Of a DNA stretch of 64,000 nucleotides, positions 29,206 to 40,429 are shown one piece after another. The notes under the pieces are model-generated. The model was not told the DNA's origin and ran no database searches. It saw nothing but the letters and a program-made list of their open reading frames with translations. Numbering within the stretch: the first letter of the stretch is position 1; every line of letters starts with the position of its first letter. Origin of the DNA: Gordonia desulfuricans NBRC 100010 (GTDB taxonomy: Bacteria; Actinomycetota; Actinomycetes; Mycobacteriales; Mycobacteriaceae); contig NZ_BCNF01000012.1 of the NCBI RefSeq assembly GCF_001485495.1, positions 1 to 64,000 of the forward strand, given 5' to 3'. Both the position numbers and the translations under genes were made by a program.

Positions 29206-30011
29206 CGGTGCACCTTCCGGGTCCCGAGGTAGGTGAGGACGGCGCCGCCGACGATGAGGGCCACGCACCACCACACCGCGGGCGCCACGTAGCTCCAGGT
29301 CGCCGTCCCGTCGTCGAAGGCCCGCATGGCCTTGGCGAACTGCGACACCGGCTGGTTGCGTGCGAACGGGGCGATCCAGTCGGGGAACAGGATCGCGGGC
29401 ATGAATCCGGTCGAGAGCATGCCCAGGATCAGCAGGGGCAGGCCGATCGCCTGGCTGGTGGTCTCGGGGCTGTCGGCGAGCAGTCCGATGGCGTCGGAGA
29501 GCACCGCGACGCCGATCCCGACCGTCAGGACCAGCGCGTAGAGCCCGATCGTGCCGCCGAGACCGCCGCCGGGCCGCCAGCCGGTGAGCAGGCTCGCGAT
29601 CGCCGCACAGACGACCGAGATCACCAGCAGCACGAGGTTGGCGCTGAATCGGGCCAGGATCGGGGCGGCCGACCAGACCGGCATGGTGCGGAAGCGGGTG
29701 GTGATCCCGGTGGTGGCGTCCAGGCACGAGCGCATCGCCGCCGACGACGCGACGAAGCCCACCGACTGCAGGGCGATGATCGGCATCAGGAACTTCGCGT
29801 AGTCGATGTCGGCGTACTGGGACATGATGCTGCGCAGCGGCACGTAGAACGCGACGGCGAGGAAGGCCGGCGACACGAACGCGAAGATCACCTCGCCGTT
29901 GCGCATGATCGAGCCGAGGCCGCGCATCGTGAGCGTCCACCACTGGCGCACGGCCTCGATCCGCGCGCCGTCGCCCCCGGCCTGTTCCCGGGGCAGGGTC
30001 AGCTGCGTCAT
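29202..30011 (-). CDS. ABC-2 type exporter permease (first permease)
   Basis: 269 residues with six helices and the same plan as its neighbour: VIFAFVSPAFLAVAFYVPL, the loop TGITTRFRTMPVWSAAPILA, and LLILGMLSTGFMPAILFPDW. It belongs to the daunorubicin-resistance type of transporter (DrrB/DrrC), which in mycolata exports lipids and peptidolipids such as PDIM. It overlaps the ATPase gene and the second permease gene by 4 nt each. The first helix region starts after a 30-residue cytosolic N-terminus. Confidence 0.85.
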   Translation of the reverse strand: MTQLTLPREQAGGDGARIEAVRQWWTLTMRGLGSIMRNGEVIFAFVSPAFLAVAFYVPLRSIMSQYADIDYAKFLMPIIALQSVGFVASSAAMRSCLDATTGITTRFRTMPVWSAAPILARFSANLVLLVISVVCAAIASLLTGWRPGGGLGGTIGLYALVLTVGIGVAVLSDAIGLLADSPETTSQAIGLPLLILGMLSTGFMPAILFPDWIAPFARNQPVSQFAKAMRAFDDGTATWSYVAPAVWWCVALIVGGAVLTYLGTRKVHR

Positions 30012-31771
30012 CGGCCGGTCCGGGTGGTGGGCGGTGCCGCGGCGGGCATGGCGTCGGTGTCCGGCTCGGTCCCGGTGGTGACGACGGGGGTGTCGGTGGT
30101 CCGGGACACGATCGGCGGGTGCTCGCGTGCCGGGTCGGTGAGGGTCAGGAAGACCTCGTCGAGGGACGGACGTTGCAGCGAGACGTCGGCGAGCCGGATG
30201 CGGCCGTCGGTGGCCCGCGCGACGATGGTGACCAGGGTGTCGGCGCCCTCGGTGGTCGGTACCACCAGTGCGGTGTCGGGTGACTGCTCGTCGTCGACGA
30301 TGTCGCCGAGGACCGACCGGAGCCGGTGGAGGTCGGCCGGGTTGGCCGGGGTGACCAGATAGTGGGCGGAGCCGGTGAGGGCCTTGAGCTCGTCGGCGGT
30401 CCCGTCGGCGATCACCTGTCCACGATCGATGACGACGATCCGGTCGGACAGGGCGTCGGCCTCCTCGAGGTACTGCGTGGTGAGCATGATGGTGACCCCC
30501 TCCGCGCGCAGGTCCTCGACCAGCGTCCAGACCTCCTGGCGGCTGCGCGGGTCGAGTCCGGTCGTCGGTTCGTCGAGGAAGACCACGTCCGGACGGGTGA
30601 CCAGACCGCAGGCGATGTCCACTCGCCGGCGCATACCGCCCGAGTAGTCGCCGACGCGGCGATCGGCGGCCTCGGTGAGGCCGAAACCGTCGAGGAGTTC
30701 GGTGGCCCGGGCCTTGGCCGCAGACTTCGACAACCCCATCAACCGACCGAACAGCACGAGGTTCGCCCGCCCCGACAGCGCTTCGTCGAGGGCCGCGAAC
30801 TGACCGGTCAGCATGATCGACCGCCGGACCCCGGACGGGTCGTTCGCGACGTCGTGGCCCGCCACCGTCGCGGTACCACCATCGGGCTTAAGCAGGGTGC
30901 AGAGCATGTTCACGATCGTGGTCTTCCCGGCGCCGTTGGGGCCGAGGAGGGCGAGGATCGATCCGCGGGGAACGGAGAAGTCGACACCGGCGACGGCGGT
31001 CTTGTCGCCGAATTTCTTCTCCAGGCCGGAGACGGATATCGCGAGATCTGTGCTGTTCGGCGCGGGAATTGCGGTGGAGTGTAGTTCGAGTTGCAAATTA
31101 TCTAGATCATTCGATCTAGTTAGTTGATCAAATGATCTGTCGAACTGGAATGATTGATCAAATTCGGCCGGGGGATTTTCCGGTGTCGGCCGGTGGCGAT
31201 GATCGTCGTCGATCCGGCCGGTCGGGGGAGTCGCGGGCGGCGCCGGCCTGGTGTCCGTCGAATGTATGACCGGGGGTGGGCCGGGTATGCCGGTCGTGGG
31301 GGTGTCGATGCCGGGTGAATCCGGCAATCCGCCGATGTCAGATCCCGGATCCGCGCTTTCTTCCGGCGGGTTCACGGGAGCACGGTGGCGGGCGTGGCGA
31401 CCGCCGGCGGCGGTCGGGGGCGGCGGGGCGGGGGTGTCGGAGGCGGCCTGATCGGTGCTCGCGGCGGGGGTCAGGGAGTCCCAGATGCTGGCGGTGTCCG
31501 GTGTGTCGAGTGCGATGAGATCGGCTGGGGAGAGTGGATCGCTCAGGGGATCCGGCTTCGGTCCTCGTCCCGCCCCAGAATTCGAGTTACACTGCTGTAC
31601 AGGCATTTTGTCGCCTGGGTGCGGCTCCGGCGCCTTCTCGGCGCGTGGTTCTCCGTGCCCTGCTGATGTCATCGGCCGGTCGGGATGGGCGCCGTTCGGA
31701 TGATGACGGGGCGTGGCGGGCAGGGGTGCGAGGCGTGGCGATGCCGACCGCCTGGTGGCTCCCTCTGTCAT
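30008..31771 (-). CDS. ABC exporter ATPase (DrrA-like) with long disordered N-terminus
   Basis: 587 residues, far longer than the usual 310-340 of DrrA proteins. Residues about 240-560 are a complete ATPase domain: Walker A GPNGAGKTT, signature DYSGGMRRR, Walker B VVFLDEPTTGLD, and a switch His replaced by Gln in MLTTQYLEEADALSDR, as is common in this family. The C-terminal DrrA-type extension holds RPSLDEVFLTLT. The first 235 residues are Pro/Asp/Ser/Thr rich without any domain. The ATG at the far upstream end is supported by an AAGGGA box 7 nt away and by a promoter-like pair further up. A shorter form starting inside the AT-rich patch near 31095 cannot be excluded. It is the first gene of the exporter operon and divergent from the NRPS genes, whose product it probably exports. 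Confidence 0.82.
   Translation of the reverse strand: MTEGATRRSASPRLAPLPATPRHHPNGAHPDRPMTSAGHGEPRAEKAPEPHPGDKMPVQQCNSNSGAGRGPKPDPLSDPLSPADLIALDTPDTASIWDSLTPAASTDQAASDTPAPPPPTAAGGRHARHRAPVNPPEESADPGSDIGGLPDSPGIDTPTTGIPGPPPVIHSTDTRPAPPATPPTGRIDDDHRHRPTPENPPAEFDQSFQFDRSFDQLTRSNDLDNLQLELHSTAIPAPNSTDLAISVSGLEKKFGDKTAVAGVDFSVPRGSILALLGPNGAGKTTIVNMLCTLLKPDGGTATVAGHDVANDPSGVRRSIMLTGQFAALDEALSGRANLVLFGRLMGLSKSAAKARATELLDGFGLTEAADRRVGDYSGGMRRRVDIACGLVTRPDVVFLDEPTTGLDPRSRQEVWTLVEDLRAEGVTIMLTTQYLEEADALSDRIVVIDRGQVIADGTADELKALTGSAHYLVTPANPADLHRLRSVLGDIVDDEQSPDTALVVPTTEGADTLVTIVARATDGRIRLADVSLQRPSLDEVFLTLTDPAREHPPIVSRTTDTPVVTTGTEPDTDAMPAAAPPTTRTGR
31102..31161. repeat. AT-rich island with three dyads inside the exporter ATPase gene
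   Basis: A 7-bp inverted repeat (CTAGATC, 4-nt spacer, GATCTAG) at 31102-31119 is followed by two TTGATCAA palindromes at 31124-31131 and 31154-31161, 30 bp apart. Base composition and codons here (AGA, CTA, TTT, AAT) differ sharply from the rest of the gene. Confidence 0.7.
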
Positions 31772-31797
31772 GCGGTGGTCCCTTCGCAGCTCCGAGG

Positions 31798-31832
31798 CGG
31801 ATTCTTTACGAAAGCGAATCCGGCGTCGTCAA
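31798..31832 (-). promoter_or_regulatory. Candidate promoter and operator of the exporter operon
   Basis: On the minus strand TTGACG (31832-31827) and TAAAGA (31808-31803) are 18 nt apart, placing the transcript start about 26 nt before the ATPase ATG. An inverted repeat, CGGATTC-N11-GAATCCG (31798-31822), covers the -10 box and part of the spacer, a good site for a dimeric repressor. Confidence 0.4.
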
Positions 31833-32197
31833 CGTTACCCATTGTCTGGTTGATCGCGGGTTGACTTGATCGGGTTACAGATCGGTCGGGTAGTCGCCGG
31901 CCGGCCGAGTACCCCGATCGCACCCGTCCGGGTATGACGCTACGCGGGAGCCCGTCGTCGGCATTTGCGAGCCTTTGAATGAATATGTCTGAATTGGATC
32001 GGGAATAGCCGATCGAGGTCATGTCGGCCTTGTAACGTTTTCGGTGTGCCGATCGACGGCATTGAATGGGTGGCGTCCACCACCCCTGGTGATACGAGGT
32101 GATCATTGATGGCAGGAAGAGGGTCCGGCCCGAACGGCTGAGAGGTGTTTCTCCAGGGCGAGGTATCACGGGTATCGAAGATGAGCGAGAGTGGGAC
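31833..32197. other. Regulatory gap between exporter and NRPS genes
   Basis: About 365 nt, less G+C-rich than the surroundings, with no gene. It contains two spaced TTGATCG-type direct repeats near 31850-31880 and a small GGGTGG/CCACCC dyad near 32068-32085. I could not place a confident promoter for the NRPS genes and saw no DtxR/IdeR-type iron box. Confidence 0.4.
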
Positions 32198-35100
32198 ATG
32201 ACCGATCTGATGGCGCAGGCGCAGGCTGCCGAGGTGCGAGAGCGCCGGCTGCTGCCCCTGACCGCCGCACAGCGGGGATTGTGGTTCGCCGAGACGCTCT
32301 CGCCCGACTACTCGGTCAACATCGCCCAGTACGTCGACATCCGGCACGAGCCGGGCGGTCTCGACATCGACCTGCTGGTGCAGTGCTGCTACGACGTGGG
32401 CAAGCTCGTCGAATCGCCGTACATCCGGCTCGTCGAGGTCGACGGTGTCCCGATGCAGTACGTCGACGTCGACTACGACCAGCGCGTCGACGTCGTCGAC
32501 CTGCGCGATGCCGACGACCCGGTCGCCACGGCCCAGGACTGGATGCGCCGTGAGTACCGTCGGCCCGTCGATCTGCTGAACGACCAGCTCATCGTGACCA
32601 CGATGCTGCTCGTCGGCGAGGACCGGACCTTCTGGTACGGCCGCGCTCACCACATCATCGTCGACGGTTACGCCGCGCTCGGGATCGTGCGCCGCACCGT
32701 CGACCGGTACAACGCCCTGCGGCGGGGCGACGAGCCCACCGAGAAGGCCCCGGCGGGGATGGCCGAGATCGTCGAGTACGAGGACGCCTACCGCACCAGC
32801 GCACGCCGCGTGTCCGACCGCGAACACTGGCTCGAGCGGGTCGCCGACCTCCCCGAGGGCGTGACCCTGGCCCGGCACAAGGTCAAGGCACCGCTGTCGT
32901 TCGACAACATCGTCGCCGGTCACGAGCTCGACGCCACCCTGCAGACGCGGATCGACGAGCTGGCCCGCGAGGCCAACAGCTCGATCGCGGTGGTGCTGAC
33001 CGCCGCCTTCGGCGCATTCCTGGCCAGGATGAGCGATGCCGACGACATCGTGATGAGCCTGCCGGTCACCGGCCGGGCCACCGCCCGCATCCGGACCGCG
33101 GGCGGGATGGTGTCCAATGCGCTCCCGGTCCGACTCCGCCGGGTGCGTGAGCAGACCGGGCGCGAGCTGGTCGCCGCCGCCCAGCTCGAGCTCATGGGGG
33201 CGCTGCGGCATCAGCGCTACCGCTCCGACGACATCCGGCGCGATGCGGGATTCGACGCCTCGTCGGTCACCTTCGGTCCGACCATCAACATGGTGTTCTT
33301 CGACGACGAGGTCGCGATCGACGGCACCACCATGGAGTACCGCATCCTCACCTCGGGAATCCTCGAGGATCTGCTGATCAACCTGTACCAGGCGAGCCCC
33401 GGTGCGCCGGTGGTGGTCGACCTCCACGGCAACCCGCATCTGTACTCGTCGACGCAGATGCACGATCACCTCGAGCGGTTCCTGATCTTCGTCGAGCGGT
33501 TCGTCGCCGACCTCGATGTCCGGGTCGACGACGTGGACGTCCTGCGGCCGGTCGAGCACACGGCACTGGCAGACCTCGAGACCGGTGGGCCGGGCCCGGT
33601 GTTCGCCCCCGACGCCGACCTGCTCGACGGTTTCACCGGCCAGGTGCGCGACCATCCGGACCGCATCGCGATCATCGAGGGCGAGCGGCACTGGACCTAC
33701 GGTGAGTTCGATCTGCTCCGGCGCGTACTCGCCACATGGATCGCCAGGAACGGCGTCGTGGCAGGCGATCGGGTCGCGGTGGTGTTGCCGCGCGGGATCG
33801 ACCAGGTCGCGGCCATCTATGCGACCCTGACCCTCGGCGCCGCCTACGTCCCGGTCGATCCGGACCAGCCCGCCGCCCGCCGACGGTCGGTACTGGACAC
33901 CGCGGCCCCCCGCCTGGTGGTCGACGCCGCCTTCCTCGAGACCGTGTTCGGCGAGGACCCGAGGTTCGACGCCGTCGACCCGCAGGAGGTCGACGCGCCC
34001 GACCGGTTCCGCCGGTACCCGTCGGGCCATGCCGCCTATGTCCTGTTCACCTCCGGCTCGACCGGTGTCCCCAAGGGGGTCGAGGTCTCCCACGAGGCGG
34101 TGCTGAACCGGCTCGCCTGGGTGCAGGAGCACTTTCCGTTCACCGCCGACGACGCGTTCCTGTACAAGACGCCGACCACCTTCGACGTGTCGGTGCCCGA
34201 ACTGTTCTGGCCGCTGCAGGTCGGTGCGCGGATGGTCATCGCCCGACCGGGCGGGCATCGGGACCCCGACCATCTGCGGCAGCTCATCGAGTCCGAGTCG
34301 ATCACGGCCGTGCACTTCGTCCCGTCGATGCTCGAGGTCTTCGTCGACGCGGTCGAGGAGTCCACGGCGCTGGTCCCGCCGACCCTGCGCCGGATCATCA
34401 CGTCCGGGGAGGCGCTCTCGCCGGCCCTCGCGCAGCGGGTACTCGACCGCGCCGACATCACCCTGATCAACCTGTACGGCCCCACCGAGGCCGCCGTCGA
34501 CGTCACCGAGTACGTGGTGGAGCGTGACGTCCCGATCATCCCGATCGGGCGCCCCGTGCCGGGCACCGAGTTGCGCGTCCTCGATGCCAACCTGCGCCGG
34601 GTTCCGGTGGGTGTGCCCGGCGAGCTCTACCTGTCCGGCGTGCAGCTGGCCCACGGCTACCTCGGCGCCCCCGCACGCACCGCCGAGCGGTTCGTCGCCG
34701 ACCCGTTCGCGACCGGCCGGCGGATGTACCGTACCGGCGACCTGGCCCGATGGGATGCCGACGGCCGCCTCGACTACCTGGGCCGCACCGACTTCCAGGT
34801 CAAGATCCGTGGCCAGCGCGTGGAACCGGGCGAGATCGAGGCCGTCCTGCTCGGCGATCCGTGCATCGACCACGCGGTGGTGGTGGTCCGCGCCGACGGC
34901 CCCTCCCCGGCGGTCATCGGCTACGTCAAATGCGCCGGCGCGCCGTCGGATTCGGCGACCCCCCACACCGATTCCCCCGGCACCGATTTCCCCCACACCG
35001 ATGTCCCCCACACCGAGGCGCTGGTCGACCGGCTGTTGCGGGCCTGCCGCAAACAGCTGCCCTCGCACATGGTCCCCGCATCGATCGTGGTACTCGAGAA

Positions 35101-38100
35101 GTTCCCCACCACGGTCACCGGCAAGCTCGACCGTACGGCGCTTCCGGCCCCGGCGGCCCGCTCGCACACCTCGGTCTACCAGGCACCCCGCACGGCCGCC
35201 GAGGTCGCGGTGGTGCGGCTGCTCGAGGATCTACTCGGAGTCGGTCGGATCAGCTTGTCGGACAACATCTTCGCGCTCGGTGCGGACTCGCTCACCGCGG
35301 CCCGGCTGGTCGCCCGGGCACGGTCGGGTCCGGGTCTGGCGATCACGCTGGCCGATGTGTTCGACAGTGCGACCGTCGCCGATCTGGCGAGCACCGCGAC
35401 ACCACGGGGCGCCGACGAGCACCCGCCGCTCACCCCGATGCCGCGGCCGGAACGAATCCCGTTGTCGCACCCGCAGACCCGACTCTGGCTGATCAACCGG
35501 ATGGACCCGTCCTCGGGCGTCTACAACATGCCCGGTGCCCTGCGGCTCGGTCCCGCCGTCGACACCGCGGCGGTCCGCGCCGCGCTGCGCGACGTCCTCG
35601 ACCGCCACGAGGCGCTGCGGACGATCTTCCCCGAGGGCTCCGGCGAGCCCCATCAGCTGATCACCCCGACCGCGCAGGTCGACCTCGACGCCGACCAGGT
35701 CTTCGCGGTGACCGACGTCGCCCCCGATGCGCTGGCCGCGACGATCGGCGACGCTGCCGCAGCGGGTTTCGATCTCGTCGCCGACCACCCGACCCGGGTC
35801 CGGCTGCTGCGGGTCGTCGACGCCGCAGGGACCGTCACCGATCACGTCCTGGTGGTGGTGCTGCACCACATCGTCGGGGACGGGGCGTCGCTGGCGCCGC
35901 TGATCGCCGACCTCTCGACGGCCTACGCGGCGCGCTCGGCAGGACATGCGCCGCAGTGGCGGCCGTTGCCGGTCCAGTACGCCGATTACGCACTGTGGCA
36001 CCGGGATCTGCTCGGTGACATCACCGACGAGCAGTCCCTGCTCCGCCGTCAGCTGACGTTCTGGCAGGACGAGCTCGACGGGCTGCCCGCCTTCGTGTCG
36101 CTGCCGACCGACCGCCCGCGTCCGGCCACCGGCAGCGGGCGCGGGGCGCATCTCGACGTCGATCTCGACCTCGAGACGTCGTCGGCGATCCGCGCACTCG
36201 CATCCGTCCAGGGGGTCACGACCTTCGCGGTGTTCCAGTCGGCCCTCGCCGCGGTGATGTCGCGGTTCGTGGGCAGCGGCGAGGTCCCCATCGGCACCGC
36301 CGTGTCCGGTCGCGACGATCCGCGGCTGGCCGACCTGGTGGGCATGTTCGTCAACACGGTGATCCTGCGTACCACCGTCGACCCCGCCGACACCGTGGGC
36401 GGCCTGCTGCGCCGGGCGCACCGGGTCCGCGCTCGTGCACTCGGCAATGCCGACGTCCCGTTCGAACAGGTCGTCACCGCACTCGGCGTGCGCACCTCGC
36501 GGTCACACGCCCCGCTGTTCGGCGTCGAGCTGGTGATGCAGGGCGATCACCTCGGTCGCCTGCTCGGCGGCCGTCCGACCGGGGCCCGACCCGCCGGGGA
36601 CCGCGGACCGGCCGACGCCGTCATCGACGCCCGGGTGCCCGCAGCCAAATACGACCTCTCGGTGCATGTCGCCGACCCCCGCGGCTCCGCTGCGGCCACC
36701 CCGATCAGCATCGAGTTCACCTATGCGTCGGACCTTTTCGAGGAAGCGACGATCGCCAGATTCGCCGACGGTCTGATCGCGGTGCTGCGCGGGATGGCGC
36801 AGGCCGACGTCGATGCGGTCGGCGTCGCCGACCTGCTCCGGTGCTCGGCCGACGAGCTCGCACCGATCCGCGAATGGTCGCACGGTGCCGCCACCGACAT
36901 GCCGGCCACCACCCTGCCCGACCTGATCGCCGCGGCCGTCGCCGCAGCCGGCGACCGGCCCGCGCTGATCGCCGGGGACCGCGTCGTCGACTACGCCGAA
37001 TTCGGTTCCCGCGTCAACGGTCTCGCCCGCGACCTGATCGCCGCGGGGATCGGCCCCGACGACACCGTCGCCGTCGCCATCGACCGGTCGGCCGAACTGC
37101 TCGTCGCGATCCACGCGGTGGTCGCCGCCGGTGGCGCCTACCTGCCGGTGGCGGTCGACACGCCGGTCGAACGCGCGCAGTACATGGTGCGCACCGGTGG
37201 TGTGCGGCACCTGCTCGTCGCCGCCGGGCACACCCCGGGCTTCGCGGACGCTCTCGGACCGGCGGTGGCGGTGACCCCGGTCGACACCGCGATCCCGATC
37301 GAGACCGTCACCGCCCGCGGTGCGGCGCCGGTGACCGACGCGGACCGGCACGCCCCGCTGCGCACCGACGACGCCGCCTACACCCTGTTCACCTCCGGCT
37401 CCACCGGCCGGCCCAAGGGCGTGACCGTGAGCCATGCGGCGATCGGCAACCGGCTGCGGTGGATGCAGGACGCCCACCGGCTGACCGCCGACGACGTCGT
37501 GCTGCAGAAGACGCCGGTCACCTTCGACGTCTCGCTGTGGGAACTGTTCTGGCCCTTGATGACCGGGTCGACCCTGGTGATCGCCGAACCGAACCGGCAC
37601 GGCGACCCGTCCTATCTGCGTCAGGTGATCAACCGTCACCGGGTGTCGGTGGTGCACTTCGTGCCGTCGATGCTCTCGGCCTTCCTCGACGCGCTCGACA
37701 CCGTCGAGTTCGCGTCGATGGAATCGGTGCGGCTGATGTTCACCTCGGGGGAGGCGCTGCCCGCTCGGGTCGCCGCCGCGGTGCTCCGCGGACTCCCGAC
37801 CACCCGCCTGCACAACCTGTACGGCCCCACCGAGGCGGCCGTGGACGTCACCGCCCACGAGGTGGTGGCGGGTGAGACGGTGGTGCCGATCGGCCGTCCC
37901 GTCGCCAACACCACCACCCATGTGCTCGGACCCCGGCTCGAACCGGTCCCGCAGGGTGTGCCCGGCGAGCTGTACCTCGGCGGGGTCCAACTCGCCCGCG
38001 GGTACGCCGCACAGGGCGGGCTCACCGCCGAGCGTTTCGTGGCCGATCCGTTCGGTTCGGACGGGGCCCGGCTGTACCGGACCGGCGACCTCGTGCGGTG

Positions 38101-40425
38101 GAACTCGGCCGGGGAGCTGGAATACCTGGGACGCAACGACTTCCAGGTGAAGCTGCGCGGCCGCCGGCTCGAGCTCGGCGAGATCGAGGCGGCGCTGGTG
38201 GCCGTTCCCGGGGTGGTGCACGCCGCGGCGACGGTCGTCGACCTGTCGGCGGGCCAGTCGCTGGTCGCCTACTACGCACCCGATACGACACCACCGGCGA
38301 CGGTCGCGCGGACACTCGCCGAGCACCTGCCGGACTTCATGGTGCCGACCATCTGGATGCCGCTGCCGGCGATCCCGCTGAACGCGGCGGGCAAGGTCGA
38401 CCGCAAGGCCCTGCCGGAGCCGGTGATCACCGTCGCGGAGACGGTCGCGCCGAGCACCGACACCGAGCAGATCGTGGCCCGGGTGTACGCGGAGGTCCTC
38501 GGTGCCGATCACGTGAGTGTCACCGAGTCGTTCTTCGATCTCGGCGGGAACTCGCTCAGTGCAACCAAACTCGCGGCACGGTTGTCGGCGGAACTCGAAT
38601 ACGACATCACCGTCGCCGCGATCTTCGCCGCCCCGTCGGTGCGGGAGCTGTGTGATCATGCGGCCCGGCTGCACCGGCACCGCCGGCGCCGGCTCGAACC
38701 CGCCGACCATGACGGCGTCGCCCCGCTGTCGACGGTGCAGCGCGGGATGTGGCTGATCAACCATGCCGACCCGGACTCGCCGGCCTACAACGTCGCGATG
38801 GCCCTGCACCTGTCGGGAGCGCTCGACCGGGACGCGATCTCGGCCGCGGTCGAGGACGTGATCGCCCGGCACCATGCCCTGCGCACCCACTATCCGATGG
38901 TCGACGGCGACCCGATCCAGACGGTGCTCGACACCGCCACCGCGCTCGAGCGGATCGAGCGACGGATGGACGAGCAGGGTCACGGCGACCCGGCCGCGGC
39001 GATCGCGGCCTTCACCGGCCGGGGATTCGACGTCACCGCGTCACCGCCGGTGCGGGTCCTGTTGCTGGCCACCGGCTCCGACGAGCACGTGCTGGTCGCG
39101 GTGGTCCACCACATCGCCGCCGACGGCATCTCGATGGGTCCGCTGGCCCGAGATCTCATGTCGGCCTACGCATCACGTGTCGGGGGAGTGCCGCCGAACT
39201 GGTCGGACATGCCCGTCGACTACCTCGACTTCACCCTGTGGCAGCAGGAGATCCTCGCCGGCACCGACGACGACGGGAACTCCGAGGCCCAGCGTCAGCT
39301 GGCCTACTGGACCCAGCGGCTCGCCGGCACCCCGGCCCGGCTGGAACTGCCCACCGACCGGCCGCGGCCCCGCACCCCGAGCTTCACCGGCGGTGCGGTC
39401 GACTTCGATCTCGACCCGGACCTGGTGGCCGGCCTCGAGGTGGTGGCGCGCGGGCACAATGCGACGCTGTTCATGGTGATGCAGGCCGCCTTCGCGCTGT
39501 TGCTGAGCCGGTTGACCACGCAGCGCGACATCGTCATCGGCACCCCGCACGCCGGCCGGGGCGAGGCCGAACTCGATGACGTCGTCGGCATGTTCGTCAA
39601 CACCCTCGCCCTGCGTACCCAGATCCGTGACGACGAGAAGTTCGCCGAGATGCTGCACCGGGTGCGCGAGGACGATCTGGCCGACATGGCCTGTGCGGAC
39701 ATCGCTTTCGACACAATCGCCGATGCGGTGCTGACCTCGAGGCCGACCAGTCACAATCCGATCTACCAGGTCATGTTCGCCTTCCAGAACTTCACCTTCC
39801 CCACGGTGACCCTCGACGGCCTGACGGTCACGCCGCTGTCGGAGGAACTGACCGCGGCGAAGGTGGACCTGCAGCTGACGCTCTACCCACCGCAACCGGC
39901 CCCCCGTGCGGTGCAGGACGAGATCCCCCAGGAGGAACCGGCGATGAAGGCCCAGATGATCTATGCGGCCGATCTCTTCCGCCGCGAGACCGTCGAGCTC
40001 TACACCCGCCGCTACCTCCGGGTGCTCGAGGACATCGCCGAGAACCCGCAGGTCCTCGTCGGCGACATCTCGGTGACCACCGCCGAGGAGGACGCCGCAG
40101 CGGGCGAGGGGTCCGACGACATCGCCGCGCTGCCACTGCCGCAACTGGTCGACCTCGCCGCCCAGGTGGCGCCCGAGTCCGGTGCCGTCGGCCGCGACGC
40201 CGTCCCGGTCACGTTCACCGCGATCGCGGCGATGACCACCGCGATGGCGGCGGTGCTGCCGGACCGGGATTCGGCGCTGACCACCGCGCTGATGAGTTTG
40301 ATCCCGACGCTCGCCGCCGATGGACCGGCGGCGCTCGGCGAGGTGCTCGAAGCCATCCGGTCCACCGCGACGGAGGTCGTCGCCGGCGGGAACCGTACAC
40401 AGGTGAGGGAAGGAACGACTCAGAC

Positions 40426-40429
<4 letters not shown>
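32198..40429 (+). CDS. Non-ribosomal peptide synthetase 1: C-A-T-C-A-T-C
   Basis: 2743 residues, starting at the ATG giving MTDLMAQAQ. Domains: C1 about 15-450 (HHIIVDG at 151), of EntF type by ALRHQRYRSDDI and FGPTIN; A1 about 470-960, pocket code DVPHISLVDK, Ser-like but with Pro in place of Trp; T1 with Ser1031 (LGADS); C2 about 1086-1540 (HHIVGDG at 1223); A2 about 1552-2075, code DVWHFSLVDK, the classical Ser code; T2 with Ser2119 (LGGNS); C3 about 2175-2628 (HHIAADG at 2304). A tail (2630-2743) resembles a shrunken A-domain start. All catalytic His/Asp and carrier Ser residues are present. C1 has no carrier before it, so an acyl or aryl starter must come in trans. C3 has its A domain on the next protein. 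Codes were read by eye against GrsA. Confidence 0.95.

Noticed and set aside
31833-32197. Iron-regulator (DtxR/IdeR) box that would mark the NRPS as a siderophore system
   Set aside because: No sequence close to the TTAGGTTAGGCTAACCTAA consensus was seen, so a siderophore role is not supported from regulation.
36503-38983. Long antisense open frame over NRPS 1
   Set aside because: A by-product of G+C-rich codon bias opposite the NRPS: His/Arg/Gly/Asp-rich text with no motif. Similar antisense frames at 32-35 kb, 42-45 kb, 48-51 kb, 52-54 kb and 60-63 kb were dropped for the same reason.
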